Source: an uncultured Bacteroidota bacterium
Lineage (GTDB): Bacteria > Bacteroidota > Rhodothermia > Rhodothermales > UBA10348
Assembly: GCA_937876355.1 (NCBI GenBank)
Contig: CALFHN010000164.1
Span: 1 to 45,906, forward strand
Length of the DNA: 45,906 bases
Direction: 5' to 3'
This document shows, one piece after another, positions 8,364 to 16,650 of this stretch. A program made the position numbers and the translations under genes. Every line of letters begins with the position of its first letter. Position 1 is the first letter of the stretch. The notes below the pieces were generated by a model. The model did no database searches, had not been told where the DNA came from, and saw nothing but the letters and a program-made list of their open reading frames with translations.

Positions 8364-9098
8364 ATGAAATCAAGTAAACAAGTCTCTGAATTGTTCAAAT
8401 TGATGGTCGAAAACCCCAGAAGACCCAAAAAAGGTCCGGGGAAAGAAATAAAGAAGAACTATAAATTGACCTTGTTTGCCGGTCTATTTATTTCCTTGCT
8501 ATCGTTGAATATTCTTTTTCGATCAGACCTGACTATTAGTGACAACAATACAGAACGTAGTCTTTCTAGTCAGGAAGTCGTTCGGATGGAAGAGATCAAT
8601 CAGACGAAACAAGAAATCAAAGCGCCTCCACCTCCTCGGCCACCAGTTCCAGTAGCGGTTGCGGACGACGTTGTTTTTGAGGATCAAGAACTTGACTTAG
8701 ACGCAACGTTAGATCTTTTTGCAGAAATGACCGATCTGCCCCCGCCGCCGCCATCTCCAGCCGAAAGAGTCGAGCCAGAAGCGGACATTGAAATATTTGT
8801 CGTTGTTGAGCAGATGCCAGAAATCATTGGTGGATCTCAAAAAGTTTACGAATATCTCGAATACCCCGAAATTGCTCGACAAGCCGGATTAGAAGGGTTA
8901 GTTGTGATACAAATTATTGTAAATGAACAGGGAGTTCCAATTTCACCGGTTGCAGTTCGGTCCGGCGGTCAGGTCCTCGATGAGGCAGCCATTAAAGCAG
9001 TTTTACAATTGCGATTTACACCGGGAAAACAGCGAGGAAAACCAGTCCAGGTTCGGCTTGCGATACCTATCCGGTTTCGGCTTCGAAATGCTAGCTAA
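8364..9098 (+). CDS. TonB-family energy-transducing protein
   Basis: The 244-residue protein has a basic N-terminus, one transmembrane helix at about residues 34-52, two proline-rich stretches (PPPPRPPVPV and PPPPPSP) spanning the periplasm, and a C-terminal TonB domain. The TonB domain shows the usual pattern: PEIARQAGLEGLVVIQIIV, then VLDEAAIKAVLQLRFTPGK, ending in beta-strand VRLAIPIRFRL. Such proteins carry ExbB/ExbD energy to outer-membrane receptors; no exbB or exbD is in the window. AGGAGA lies about 10 bases ahead of the ATG, one of the better ribosome-binding sites here. A strong terminator follows, so transcription ends after this gene. Confidence 0.93.
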   Translation: MKSSKQVSELFKLMVENPRRPKKGPGKEIKKNYKLTLFAGLFISLLSLNILFRSDLTISDNNTERSLSSQEVVRMEEINQTKQEIKAPPPPRPPVPVAVADDVVFEDQELDLDATLDLFAEMTDLPPPPPSPAERVEPEADIEIFVVVEQMPEIIGGSQKVYEYLEYPEIARQAGLEGLVVIQIIVNEQGVPISPVAVRSGGQVLDEAAIKAVLQLRFTPGKQRGKPVQVRLAIPIRFRLRNAS

Positions 9099-9152
9099 GG
9101 GCCATGGAAAGATTTCTAAGTGCAGAATTCTAGTTCAATGGAATCTGGAAAA

Positions 9153-9182
9153 GGGCGGGGCCATGCGGCCCCGCCCTTTTTT
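9153..9182 (+). terminator. Rho-independent terminator after the TonB-like gene
   Basis: A perfect 10-bp all-GC stem (GGGCGGGGCC at 9153-9162 pairing with GGCCCCGCCC at 9167-9176) closes a four-base loop and runs straight into a T tract from 9177. This is a textbook terminator, placed 55 bases after the stop codon. Confidence 0.95.
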
Positions 9183-9297
9183 ATTTCTATAGCAGTAGGG
9201 GTTCTCCCTACAAAAGGTCAGTCACCATTTCGGACAACTTCAAAACAGCCAAAATGCGTTCTTACTGCATGTTAATCGGAGTGTATACGAAAAATCT

Positions 9298-10338
9298 GTG
9301 GTAACTCGACAAAAAAATCAATTATCTGGTGACCAGACTCGAATTTGTAACCCAAGGGACATTCGCCCTTTGGATTATGAGGGCATGGATTCTATTCCTA
9401 GTAAATTAAGACATCTCCTTAATTACGCCGTCTTGGCGCCTTCTACTCATAACACCCAGCCTTGGTTATTTAGGGTTTCCGACAAAACAATTGATGTCTT
9501 AGCGGATCGAAGCCGAGCACTGGCTGTGATTGATCCTGATGATAAAAGCCTCGTAATGAGTTGCGGAGTGGCCTCTGGCGTTCTGGCCATGGCACTGGAA
9601 GCAGTTGGGTTTCAATTTCAAGTAGCGCACCTACCTGATTCAAGTGAACCAGATCTGATTTCTCGTTTTAACATTACGAGTGAAGGAGAGAGGAAAGATG
9701 ACTGGAAGGAAACATTAAATGCAATCAGGTTGAGAAGAAGCGTGCGTGCAGGGTATAAGAACAAGGTTTTTCAAGAATCAGAACTTGAATCGATTTTGCC
9801 GAAGAACTTAAAGGCAGGTTGTCAAATAAAACTGATAAATTCGTCTGAAAATGAAGTTTCTGTCCTCAATGCTATTCTTGAAGCGGAGAATTTTAGACAG
9901 GCTGACAAACATTATGTACGGGAAAATGCGTCTTGGATAAATCCGATTAGAAGGAGATCTAAAGATGGAATACCTACATCTCAAGAGAAAATGCCGACAC
10001 TCGGTCAGTTGTGGTCGCCAGATGCCATTTTCAACCAGAAAGGAGAGAGGCTTACCCTTGTTGGCGTTTTTGAATCTCAAGGAAACAGGACCATTCAATG
10101 GATTCGATCTGGATTTTTAATGGCCGATGTCCTCGTGCAGGCGTCACGAATGGGAATGAGCGCTGCCATAATCAACCATCCTCTTCATATTCCGTCGATC
10201 TACAATTCGATTGAGCGCGTAATTTCTGAAGGTTGGACGGCACAAATAATCGTTCGCTTTGGATTTGCAGAACATGCACCCGTTACACCAAGGCGGTCTT
10301 TGCTAGATGTGATGTTACATCCCGGGTTTAATACTTAA
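9298..10338 (+). CDS. Acg-type nitroreductase-family protein
   Basis: The 346-residue protein carries the nitroreductase signature LNYAVLAPSTHNTQPWLFRV used for FMN contact. RSRALAVIDPDDKSLVMSCGVA then follows, as in the Acg subfamily of double nitroreductase-fold proteins from mycobacteria and others. The IRLRRSVRAGY stretch and the C-terminal RRSLLDVM are also typical. Acg-like proteins bind flavin and some are reported to sequester rather than turn it over, so an oxidoreductase reaction is not assured. The given start is GTG; an ATG at 9385 (residue 30), closer to the conserved domain and preceded by GAGGG, is an equally good start. The TAA stop shares TTAA with the stop of the convergent amidotransferase gene. 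Confidence 0.85.
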   Translation: MVTRQKNQLSGDQTRICNPRDIRPLDYEGMDSIPSKLRHLLNYAVLAPSTHNTQPWLFRVSDKTIDVLADRSRALAVIDPDDKSLVMSCGVASGVLAMALEAVGFQFQVAHLPDSSEPDLISRFNITSEGERKDDWKETLNAIRLRRSVRAGYKNKVFQESELESILPKNLKAGCQIKLINSSENEVSVLNAILEAENFRQADKHYVRENASWINPIRRRSKDGIPTSQEKMPTLGQLWSPDAIFNQKGERLTLVGVFESQGNRTIQWIRSGFLMADVLVQASRMGMSAAIINHPLHIPSIYNSIERVISEGWTAQIIVRFGFAEHAPVTPRRSLLDVMLHPGFNT

Positions 10339-11093
10339 TCCAATTTGGCCACTGCAAATTTGGATAAAAAGTCGAACATCAGATGATCGACAGGAGAAGT
10401 CTCCTTCAAACTGTCAAGAATGGACTGCATTACCTCTTGGGATGAAAGCTGAGCCTCATATTTGTCCCGATATCGAACTATGCGCTCTTCATACCTACGC
10501 GCGTCCAACTCGCTGTGAAATTGAGTACCGTAGATGGGACGTCCATTCATCCGAAAGGCCTCAAATGGTTGATTATCATTTCGAGCCATCTCGGTAGCCA
10601 AATCAGGTAGTTGCGTAATCCGATCATGGTGCCCCATATTCACGTGGAATGAATCAGGGAAATCTTTGAAAAGTTGGTCCACTTTGGCTGCGGGGGTTAG
10701 ATCTACATGGTGACATCCCATTTCAGCTCGATCTGGGTCATGCACAACCTTACCACCCAAGGCTCTGGCGATAACTTGATGTCCCCAACAGCTACCGAAA
10801 GTTGGCAAATATCTCTTGTATGCTTCTTTGATCAAATCAAATGCAAAAGGCATCCACTCATGGTCATCCACTGCAGAATAGTCGCCAGATCCGCCTATAA
10901 ACAACGCATCGTATTCGTTAAGGGCAGAGGAGACAGAGGGCAACTTTGGAGAAGTGGGAAGATTTATGTTGTGCAACTGGCTAGGAAGAAGCCTGCATCG
11001 TTCCAAAAAACATTCAATCTCCTGAATTTCAATGTCATGATCATTGCGTGCTTGAATCAATAAAACACGCAATTCAGAGTGAGAAGAAACCAT
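10335..11093 (-). CDS. Class I glutamine amidotransferase-like protein
   Basis: The 252-residue protein has the class I GATase triad region: nucleophile Cys102 in GSCWGHQ and the His193-x-Glu195 pair in QFHSELD. The oxyanion-type GG motif (FIGGSGDYS) lies upstream. It lacks a fused synthetase domain and stands alone, like GMP synthase-related amidotransferases or YfeJ-like and gamma-glutamyl-hydrolysing enzymes. The natural amide acceptor is unknown. The gene is transcribed on the minus strand after maf, 11 bases downstream of it, and its stop overlaps that of the Acg-type gene. All three catalytic residues are intact. Confidence 0.88.
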   Translation of the reverse strand: MVSSHSELRVLLIQARNDHDIEIQEIECFLERCRLLPSQLHNINLPTSPKLPSVSSALNEYDALFIGGSGDYSAVDDHEWMPFAFDLIKEAYKRYLPTFGSCWGHQVIARALGGKVVHDPDRAEMGCHHVDLTPAAKVDQLFKDFPDSFHVNMGHHDRITQLPDLATEMARNDNQPFEAFRMNGRPIYGTQFHSELDARRYEERIVRYRDKYEAQLSSQEVMQSILDSLKETSPVDHLMFDFLSKFAVAKLD

Positions 11094-11104
11094 TTATGAT
11101 CTTT

Positions 11105-11725
11105 CTAAAGTTTTTCGATTGATTCTGTGGGCAGGAAGTCCTGAAAATCCGAACGGATTAAGGTATACAATCTGTGCAATGGTAATCCCATGACTGTGTA
11201 AAAATCGCCTTGAATGGCTCGGACAAAAAATGCACCACCGTCATCTTGTATGCCATACGCCCCTGCTTTGTCCATCGGAGTCCCTGAAGCTACATAGTTA
11301 GCAATTTCTTCTGAAGATATCGTAGCGAATTCTACCCTAGTTGCTTCCACGAGTGAAGATAAACGGCTGGTGTTCTTATGAGCTAAGGCAATTCCAGTGT
11401 GCACTGTGTGAGTTCTCCCGCTCAACATCGAAAGCATTCTTCTTGCATCCTCAGGTGTTTCTGGCTTTCCCAAAATATGTCCATCCAATTCAACACTGGT
11501 GTCAGACCCAAGCACAAGGCAATCCGGCCTAAGTAGGGATACGGCCAGTGCTTTTTCAATAGCCAATCGGGATACCATAACCGCCGCAGGTTCACCAGGA
11601 ATTTCTGTTTCATCTACTTCGGCCGGCATCACATCGAATTCAAACCCAGTGGATTTTAGCAAATGTTTTCTTCGCGGAGAGCTTGAGGCCAGCACAAAAG
11701 GGACTGATAACACCATGTCTAACAA
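11105..11725 (-). CDS. maf: Maf-family nucleotide pyrophosphatase (house-cleaning NTPase)
   Basis: The 206-residue protein starts with VLASSSPRRKHLLK, the Maf phosphate-binding signature SSSPRR. It continues with EVDET, the catalytic Asp in LGSDTSVELDG and GKPETPEDA, then MLSMLSGRTHTVHTG and the KAGAYGIQDDGG motif. Members hydrolyse dTTP, UTP or modified nucleotides to monophosphates and restrain septum formation in some bacteria. Length is within the usual 190-210. It lies four bases after lnt on the same strand and 11 bases before the amidotransferase gene, so the three are probably one transcript. Confidence 0.95.
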   Translation of the reverse strand: MLDMVLSVPFVLASSSPRRKHLLKSTGFEFDVMPAEVDETEIPGEPAAVMVSRLAIEKALAVSLLRPDCLVLGSDTSVELDGHILGKPETPEDARRMLSMLSGRTHTVHTGIALAHKNTSRLSSLVEATRVEFATISSEEIANYVASGTPMDKAGAYGIQDDGGAFFVRAIQGDFYTVMGLPLHRLYTLIRSDFQDFLPTESIEKL

Positions 11726-11729
11726 CGAC

Positions 11730-13217
11730 CTATAGAAAAAAATGAATCCGAATTATGAATCCAAGATACACCATTAAAAGGATGCTGAGGAGTACATTTG
11801 ATGGATAATCACCCGTTTTGGAGTACTGCGTGGTTAGACTTTGCAATGAAAGATCTGCGTGAATCATTTCATATCCATTCGTCTGACCTTTTGCCATCAA
11901 GGTACCGTTTGCGTTCCAGATCGCCGAAACTCCATCAACTGAGGACTGCACAACAGGTAGCCCTGCAGCCAAAGCGAGCAATCGTGTATACGCCTCATGT
12001 TGAAGACGGGCTGTTTCACTTTGCCACCATCCATCTTGCGTAATTACTACAAGCAAGTTTGCTCCAATTGAGCGAAGGTAGGCCGCATCAGATGGGAAAA
12101 AACTTTCAAAGCAGATGAGTAGCCCAACTTTGAATTGGCCTAGGTTTAACAAGGCCCACTCCGTTCCGGCTCCATAGGATGAAACCCCTCCGGATTCGAG
12201 TCTGAATTTTTCACTAAATGGTAAAAACCGGGCTAGCGGAACCGTTTCTACGAAAGGAACGAGACGTCTTTTATGATATTCTGAAAATTGCCCGCTACCA
12301 CTTGAGGCTACAGCCGAATTATAAAATGTCCCTATAGAATCGAACACAATAGCTCCAGATATAACCGATGCACCAAGGCTGTCCGACCAGTTCTTTACGA
12401 TACCCTGGATATCAAGACTCGATGAGATTGGGAGTGATGTTTCAGGAAGAACAAAGAGTTGGGTTTGCGCAAAAGCTGTTTTGGCACTGTCGAGCATAGC
12501 AAATAATGTGCTTTCTTTTGTCGTGCTGGTTACTTCTGCCCATTCTGTCGGGCTCATCCCTGGCTGAATCGCTGTAATAGAAATAACCTCCGATGGTGCA
12601 GACAACTCCGGAGACCACGACAAAGGAAATAAGGCCAAAACGACTAACAGGGCCAATCCCCACGATCGGTGCTTCACAGACCGAAGTGCAATCACCCATC
12701 CGAGATTAAAAGCGAGGACGATCAAGGTCAAGCCATAGGAGCCGACCAAGGGCACCCACTCGTCTGCTAGAATGGAGTCCGATACAGAAAGGCCAAGCAT
12801 TGTACCCGGCATAGCAAGCGGCCCATGAAGCATGATCCAATCCCAAACGGCAATGCCGAGGACACCGCACAAAGCTGCGGTCAACGGGCTGATCTTTCGC
12901 ACCGGAGAAGAAAAGAGCGCAATCAGTCCGCTTTGAATGGAAATCATCGTTAGCAGGGCTACTACTGAAGATAATGCCGTTACAGTGTTGGGGTGCAAGG
13001 CATTCCAATGGAAGGCGACGGTCCAGGCAGACGTGAAAAAAACGGCAGAACTGAGGAAACAAATTTGTTTGTCTAAATTGACTAGGCAAAGCAGTAAGAT
13101 TCCGGGGCAAAGAAGGGCGAAGGGCCAAAATCCAATGCCTGGCCACGACATTCCAAAAAATACCCCTGAAATAAGACATACAACAAGGGGATGTTTTGAA
13201 AAAATAGAAAGGCTCAT
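11730..13217 (-). CDS. lnt: Apolipoprotein N-acyltransferase
   Basis: This inner-membrane enzyme adds the third acyl chain to lipoproteins. The N-terminal third has several membrane helices, including WPGIGFWPFALLCPGILLL. A periplasmic nitrilase-like domain follows with the Glu in FVLPETSLP, Lys in EYHKRRLVPFVE and nucleophile Cys in LLICFESFFP. One more hydrophobic helix closes the protein at the C-terminus. The frame can start at 13253 (507 residues) or at the ATG at 13217 (495 residues). I prefer 13217 because the upstream start would touch the divergent ParA gene and leave no room for promoters. Lipoproteins nearby (the CXXCH protein, the TlpA-like protein) are plausible substrates. Confidence 0.93.
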   Translation of the reverse strand: MSLSIFSKHPLVVCLISGVFFGMSWPGIGFWPFALLCPGILLLCLVNLDKQICFLSSAVFFTSAWTVAFHWNALHPNTVTALSSVVALLTMISIQSGLIALFSSPVRKISPLTAALCGVLGIAVWDWIMLHGPLAMPGTMLGLSVSDSILADEWVPLVGSYGLTLIVLAFNLGWVIALRSVKHRSWGLALLVVLALFPLSWSPELSAPSEVISITAIQPGMSPTEWAEVTSTTKESTLFAMLDSAKTAFAQTQLFVLPETSLPISSSLDIQGIVKNWSDSLGASVISGAIVFDSIGTFYNSAVASSGSGQFSEYHKRRLVPFVETVPLARFLPFSEKFRLESGGVSSYGAGTEWALLNLGQFKVGLLICFESFFPSDAAYLRSIGANLLVVITQDGWWQSETARLQHEAYTRLLALAAGLPVVQSSVDGVSAIWNANGTLMAKGQTNGYEMIHADLSLQSLTTQYSKTGDYPSNVLLSILLMVYLGFIIRIHFFL

Positions 13218-13328
13218 GATATGCCGGCAAAGCGCAGTGATAAAAGATGACATTTGACTGCCCCCACCATTGAGGCTAACTTTCGCCTCGAAACTGGGGA
13301 GTTCCAGTTCATCAACCAGAAACTACAC

Positions 13329-14162
13329 ATGATCACCTTAACCATTTGCAATCATAAGGGAGGAACTGGGAAAACTACGACCTCAATAAACCTTTCGGCT
13401 GCCCTAGCGCTTAGTGGGAGCAAGGTTTTGGTTGTGGACCTAGATCCTCAAGGTTTTTTAACGAGGATGATGGGGCAGGCTGAGCCAGAAGTATCGGCTT
13501 CCTCTTTGATGTTGTTTGAATCAGAAATAAGCGCAGCACCTCCCATTTTGAAGCTGCCTACGTTTGATCTTATCCCTTCTTCACCTGCTCTTTCGACGGC
13601 TCTTCGAAAGTTAACCAAGCCTACGGATGTCCTTTGGGCCAAAGAATACATTCAAACCCAAATTCATGGGTATGACATGGTGATTTTGGATACTGCTGCT
13701 GCGGTCACGGTATATAGCTTGAATGCGTTGGTAGCGAGCGATTTGGTTATAATTCCGGTGTTGCCTGAATATCAACCAGTAATTGGGGCGGAGCAGACCT
13801 ATCAGACTGTGAAAATGGTCCGAAAGAGTCTTAATCCTGGCCTTGGAGCGTCGAAGTTTCTTTTTACCATGGTAGATGGTCGTAAGCGAAATCATCATGC
13901 TTACAGACACTACATGAGAGAAAAGTATCAAGACGACGTAATGACAGGTATAGTAAGAACGTGTACGACGCTTTCTGTTTCATCGCGTGATGGCCGAACA
14001 GTATACGATTCAAATCCTCACGCTCGTGGCGCGATCGACTACGCTAATGTCGCGGACGAAATAAGTACACTCATTCAGCAAAAGGATGAAGCAACCGCCA
14101 GAGAGATGGATCCTGAACGGGAACGGTCTTCAACAGCTCAAATAGGGCAAAAAACCACATGA
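13329..14162 (+). CDS. ParA/Soj-family ATPase without a ParB partner nearby
   Basis: From the ATG at 13329 the protein has 277 residues. It begins with the ParA deviant Walker A, CNHKGGTGKTTTSINL (residues 7-22), and Walker A' VVDLDPQG. VILDTAAAVTVYSLNAL and LVIIPVLPEYQPVIGAEQT are the other expected ATPase segments. An upstream TTG at 13254 would add 25 residues, but it abuts the divergent lnt frame and places the Walker motif unusually far inside. ParA proteins position chromosomes, plasmids or protein assemblies by gradient waves on the nucleoid. No parB or parS cluster is seen, so it may position another cargo. Its stop overlaps the next gene (ATGA), which suggests coupling to the amidase. 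Confidence 0.9.
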   Translation: MITLTICNHKGGTGKTTTSINLSAALALSGSKVLVVDLDPQGFLTRMMGQAEPEVSASSLMLFESEISAAPPILKLPTFDLIPSSPALSTALRKLTKPTDVLWAKEYIQTQIHGYDMVILDTAAAVTVYSLNALVASDLVIIPVLPEYQPVIGAEQTYQTVKMVRKSLNPGLGASKFLFTMVDGRKRNHHAYRHYMREKYQDDVMTGIVRTCTTLSVSSRDGRTVYDSNPHARGAIDYANVADEISTLIQQKDEATAREMDPERERSSTAQIGQKTT

Positions 14163-16621
14163 CCTACCTTCACGGTTTGATTCGCGGATCTCTAATTGCC
14201 CTAGTGTTATTTGGGCTCAATTTTCCAATCGGTGGCACGTTCCGGCTTGGAAACGTGTTGGATCCATATGCAGGGGCATGGGGGACGGCTAGGTCCGCAC
14301 AGCCACATTCATCTGGAGAAATGTTGATCGAGGGTATGACGGCTCCTGTACAGGTTGAATTCGATGATCGAGGAGTTCCTCATATTTTTGCTTCTTCCGA
14401 TCAGGATGCCACCATTGCACTAGGATTCATTGTGGCAAGAGATAGATTGTTTCAAATGGATTTTATTCATCGGGCGGCTACCGGGACGCTGGCTGAATTG
14501 TTAGGAGAGTCTGCGCTGAATACAGATCGATTTTTTAGGCGGAACGGTATATCTGACGGCGTTGAACTAAACAGCCGGTTGCTTAAAGAAAACTTGCCGC
14601 GTGAAGCAGAGGTTGTGTCCTGGTACGGGGAGGGAGCAAACGCGTATTTGAGAAGCATGACGGCCTCAGAGATTTCCTTAGAATACAAGATACTGGATGC
14701 GACTCCTCCCAAAGAGTTCACTGCCTCATTTACTATCGCACTTTTTGCATTCATGACGTATGATTTGAGTTTTCAAAACTCAGATGTCAGAATCGAAGAG
14801 CTTAGGGAAGCGCTAGGGGAGATAGATTTCGAAGTGTTGTACCCGCAGTTTGGCAGGTTTGAAAAACCAATCATTTTGCCCCAAGAAACCCATTGGGGGA
14901 AAGGGACCGCGAAGACCGCTGAGGCAGGGACAAATGGTTCAAGGACTCATTCGGAATTATCTGAACTGGTTGATCATGAAAACGATGATTCGATACTCCA
15001 AGGCTCCAAAACGGCGAAATTATCGGATTCTGGTAGCCTTTTCAACTCAACGCCAGAGCTGGCAGAGGGTTTTTTTGATGGAAAAGGGTCAAATAATTGG
15101 GCTGTTAATGGGTCGAAGTCCTCTACTGGCATGCCCATTTTGGCTGGAGATATGCACCTTGGACTATCCCTTCCAGCTGTTTGGTACGAAGCACATCTTG
15201 TGACGCCAACCGCCAACGTATACGGCGTAACGTTCCCATCCGTACCTGCAATAGTCGAAGGGATAACGCCAACTACGGCCTGGGCGTTCACCAACACTGG
15301 ATCAGACCAACTAGACACGTACACCATGCAACTTAACGAAAGCAGGGATTCGTACATGTACGATGGTGAATGGCGCCCCCTAACGGTCATTTCAGACACT
15401 TTTCGGGTGAAAAATGCAAGCGACCTCGTAGAAACTCGCCTTAAATCACACCTCGGTCCGGTTATTTCGAGTGGACCACGTGACTACGCCATCAAATGGG
15501 TTGGCCACGAATTTGGAAAGACATTTTCGGCCATTTGGGATATGAACCGGGCAACCAATTACCCTGAATTCGAAAATGCGATTCGGTCTTGGGACTATCC
15601 CATGCAAAACATTCTCTACGCAGGTGCCGACAGCATCATTGCCATACGAAGCACAGGTTACATGCCGGTCAGAGCGCAGGGAAACGCATTTGGTGTTCAA
15701 GATGGCACAACTTCAAAGACGGCATGGACGGGGCGCATCCCCTTTGACGAACTTCCACACGTAGTATCACCAAAAAGGGATTTCTTGACCTCAACGAATC
15801 AGCGTCCGGCTCCCAAGGATTATCCATACTATTTGGACCAAGACTTTAGATCCATTTACAGATCTATGCGGATCTACGACCTGCTGTCTGGAAAAGCTAT
15901 CCATTCTCCAGAAGACCTCAAAACGTACCAATCTGACGTGAAGGCGGTTCAAGCGGAGCTGTTTTTGCCCCTCATTCAAAGTGTGGATGGACTTTCGGAT
16001 TCTGGCAGTCGATTTCGTGATGTATTGAATTCTTTTGATGGCCAAATGTCTTTAGAATCAACGGGTGCTCCTTTGTTTGCGTCATTTATGGATGTTTTAA
16101 TTCGTTTGACTTGGGATGAGGCGGTTTTTTCTGGCGGGTCCAAACCCAAAGAAATTCGAATTTTGGAGCTAGCATATGCAGGCAATGAAACGTGGTTTGA
16201 CACGGAAGCTTCGCCTGAAATTGAGTCCCTTACCGATTTACTACGGAATGCGCTAAACGTAGCTGGTGCAAAATGGGCTGAAAATGGATTTGCGTTAAAA
16301 CCGTGGGGAGATAGTCACGACCTTGTGGTTCGCCACATAACCAGGTCCGAAGCGCTGAAGCCTTTGTGGAGAGGCCCGTTTCCATTTCCAGGGTATTCAG
16401 AAACCCTAAGCCCGGCTCCTACGAGCCCTACATATTATAGTGCTTCGTGGCGGGTAGTGGTGGATTTTGCTACCTCTCCTCCTCAGGCCTACGGCGTATA
16501 CCCCGGCGGTCAAAGCGGAAACCCATTTTCACTCAATTACGACGATCATATGCCTAAATACGTCGATTTTGACTATTATAAACTTGACCTAGCGTCGACC
16601 CCTTCGGAGCTAAATCGCTAG
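14159..16621 (+). CDS. Penicillin-acylase-family Ntn hydrolase (secreted amidase)
   Basis: The 820-residue precursor starts with a signal-like hydrophobic helix (LIALVLFGLNFPIGG), so the mature enzyme is periplasmic. VEFDDRGVPHIFASSDQDA and the RDRLFQMDF motif identify the alpha-chain of penicillin/aculeacin acylases. KGSNNWAVNGSKSSTG supplies the autocatalytic cleavage site, with Ser311 as N-terminal nucleophile of the beta-chain. GDMHLGLSLPAVWYEAHL and the substrate-pocket segment after it match the family. These enzymes cleave amides such as N-acyl amino acids, acyl-homoserine lactones or beta-lactam side chains; the true substrate is unknown. The gene overlaps parA by 4 bases and lies 29 bases ahead of a Na+-dependent amino-acid-type symporter, so release and uptake of an amine product is a sensible reading. 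Confidence 0.92.
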   Translation: MTYLHGLIRGSLIALVLFGLNFPIGGTFRLGNVLDPYAGAWGTARSAQPHSSGEMLIEGMTAPVQVEFDDRGVPHIFASSDQDATIALGFIVARDRLFQMDFIHRAATGTLAELLGESALNTDRFFRRNGISDGVELNSRLLKENLPREAEVVSWYGEGANAYLRSMTASEISLEYKILDATPPKEFTASFTIALFAFMTYDLSFQNSDVRIEELREALGEIDFEVLYPQFGRFEKPIILPQETHWGKGTAKTAEAGTNGSRTHSELSELVDHENDDSILQGSKTAKLSDSGSLFNSTPELAEGFFDGKGSNNWAVNGSKSSTGMPILAGDMHLGLSLPAVWYEAHLVTPTANVYGVTFPSVPAIVEGITPTTAWAFTNTGSDQLDTYTMQLNESRDSYMYDGEWRPLTVISDTFRVKNASDLVETRLKSHLGPVISSGPRDYAIKWVGHEFGKTFSAIWDMNRATNYPEFENAIRSWDYPMQNILYAGADSIIAIRSTGYMPVRAQGNAFGVQDGTTSKTAWTGRIPFDELPHVVSPKRDFLTSTNQRPAPKDYPYYLDQDFRSIYRSMRIYDLLSGKAIHSPEDLKTYQSDVKAVQAELFLPLIQSVDGLSDSGSRFRDVLNSFDGQMSLESTGAPLFASFMDVLIRLTWDEAVFSGGSKPKEIRILELAYAGNETWFDTEASPEIESLTDLLRNALNVAGAKWAENGFALKPWGDSHDLVVRHITRSEALKPLWRGPFPFPGYSETLSPAPTSPTYYSASWRVVVDFATSPPQAYGVYPGGQSGNPFSLNYDDHMPKYVDFDYYKLDLASTPSELNR

Positions 16622-16650
16622 ATACTTTTCCAGAATATCCTATTTCATCT

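Noticed and set aside
9195-9211. Second terminator GTAGGG/CCCTAC after the TonB-like gene
   Set aside because: The stem is only six pairs and is followed by AAAAGG, not a T run.
13254-13328. N-terminal extension of ParA from a TTG
   Set aside because: It would abut the lnt frame and leaves no promoter space; the ATG at 13329 puts the Walker motif at the usual place.
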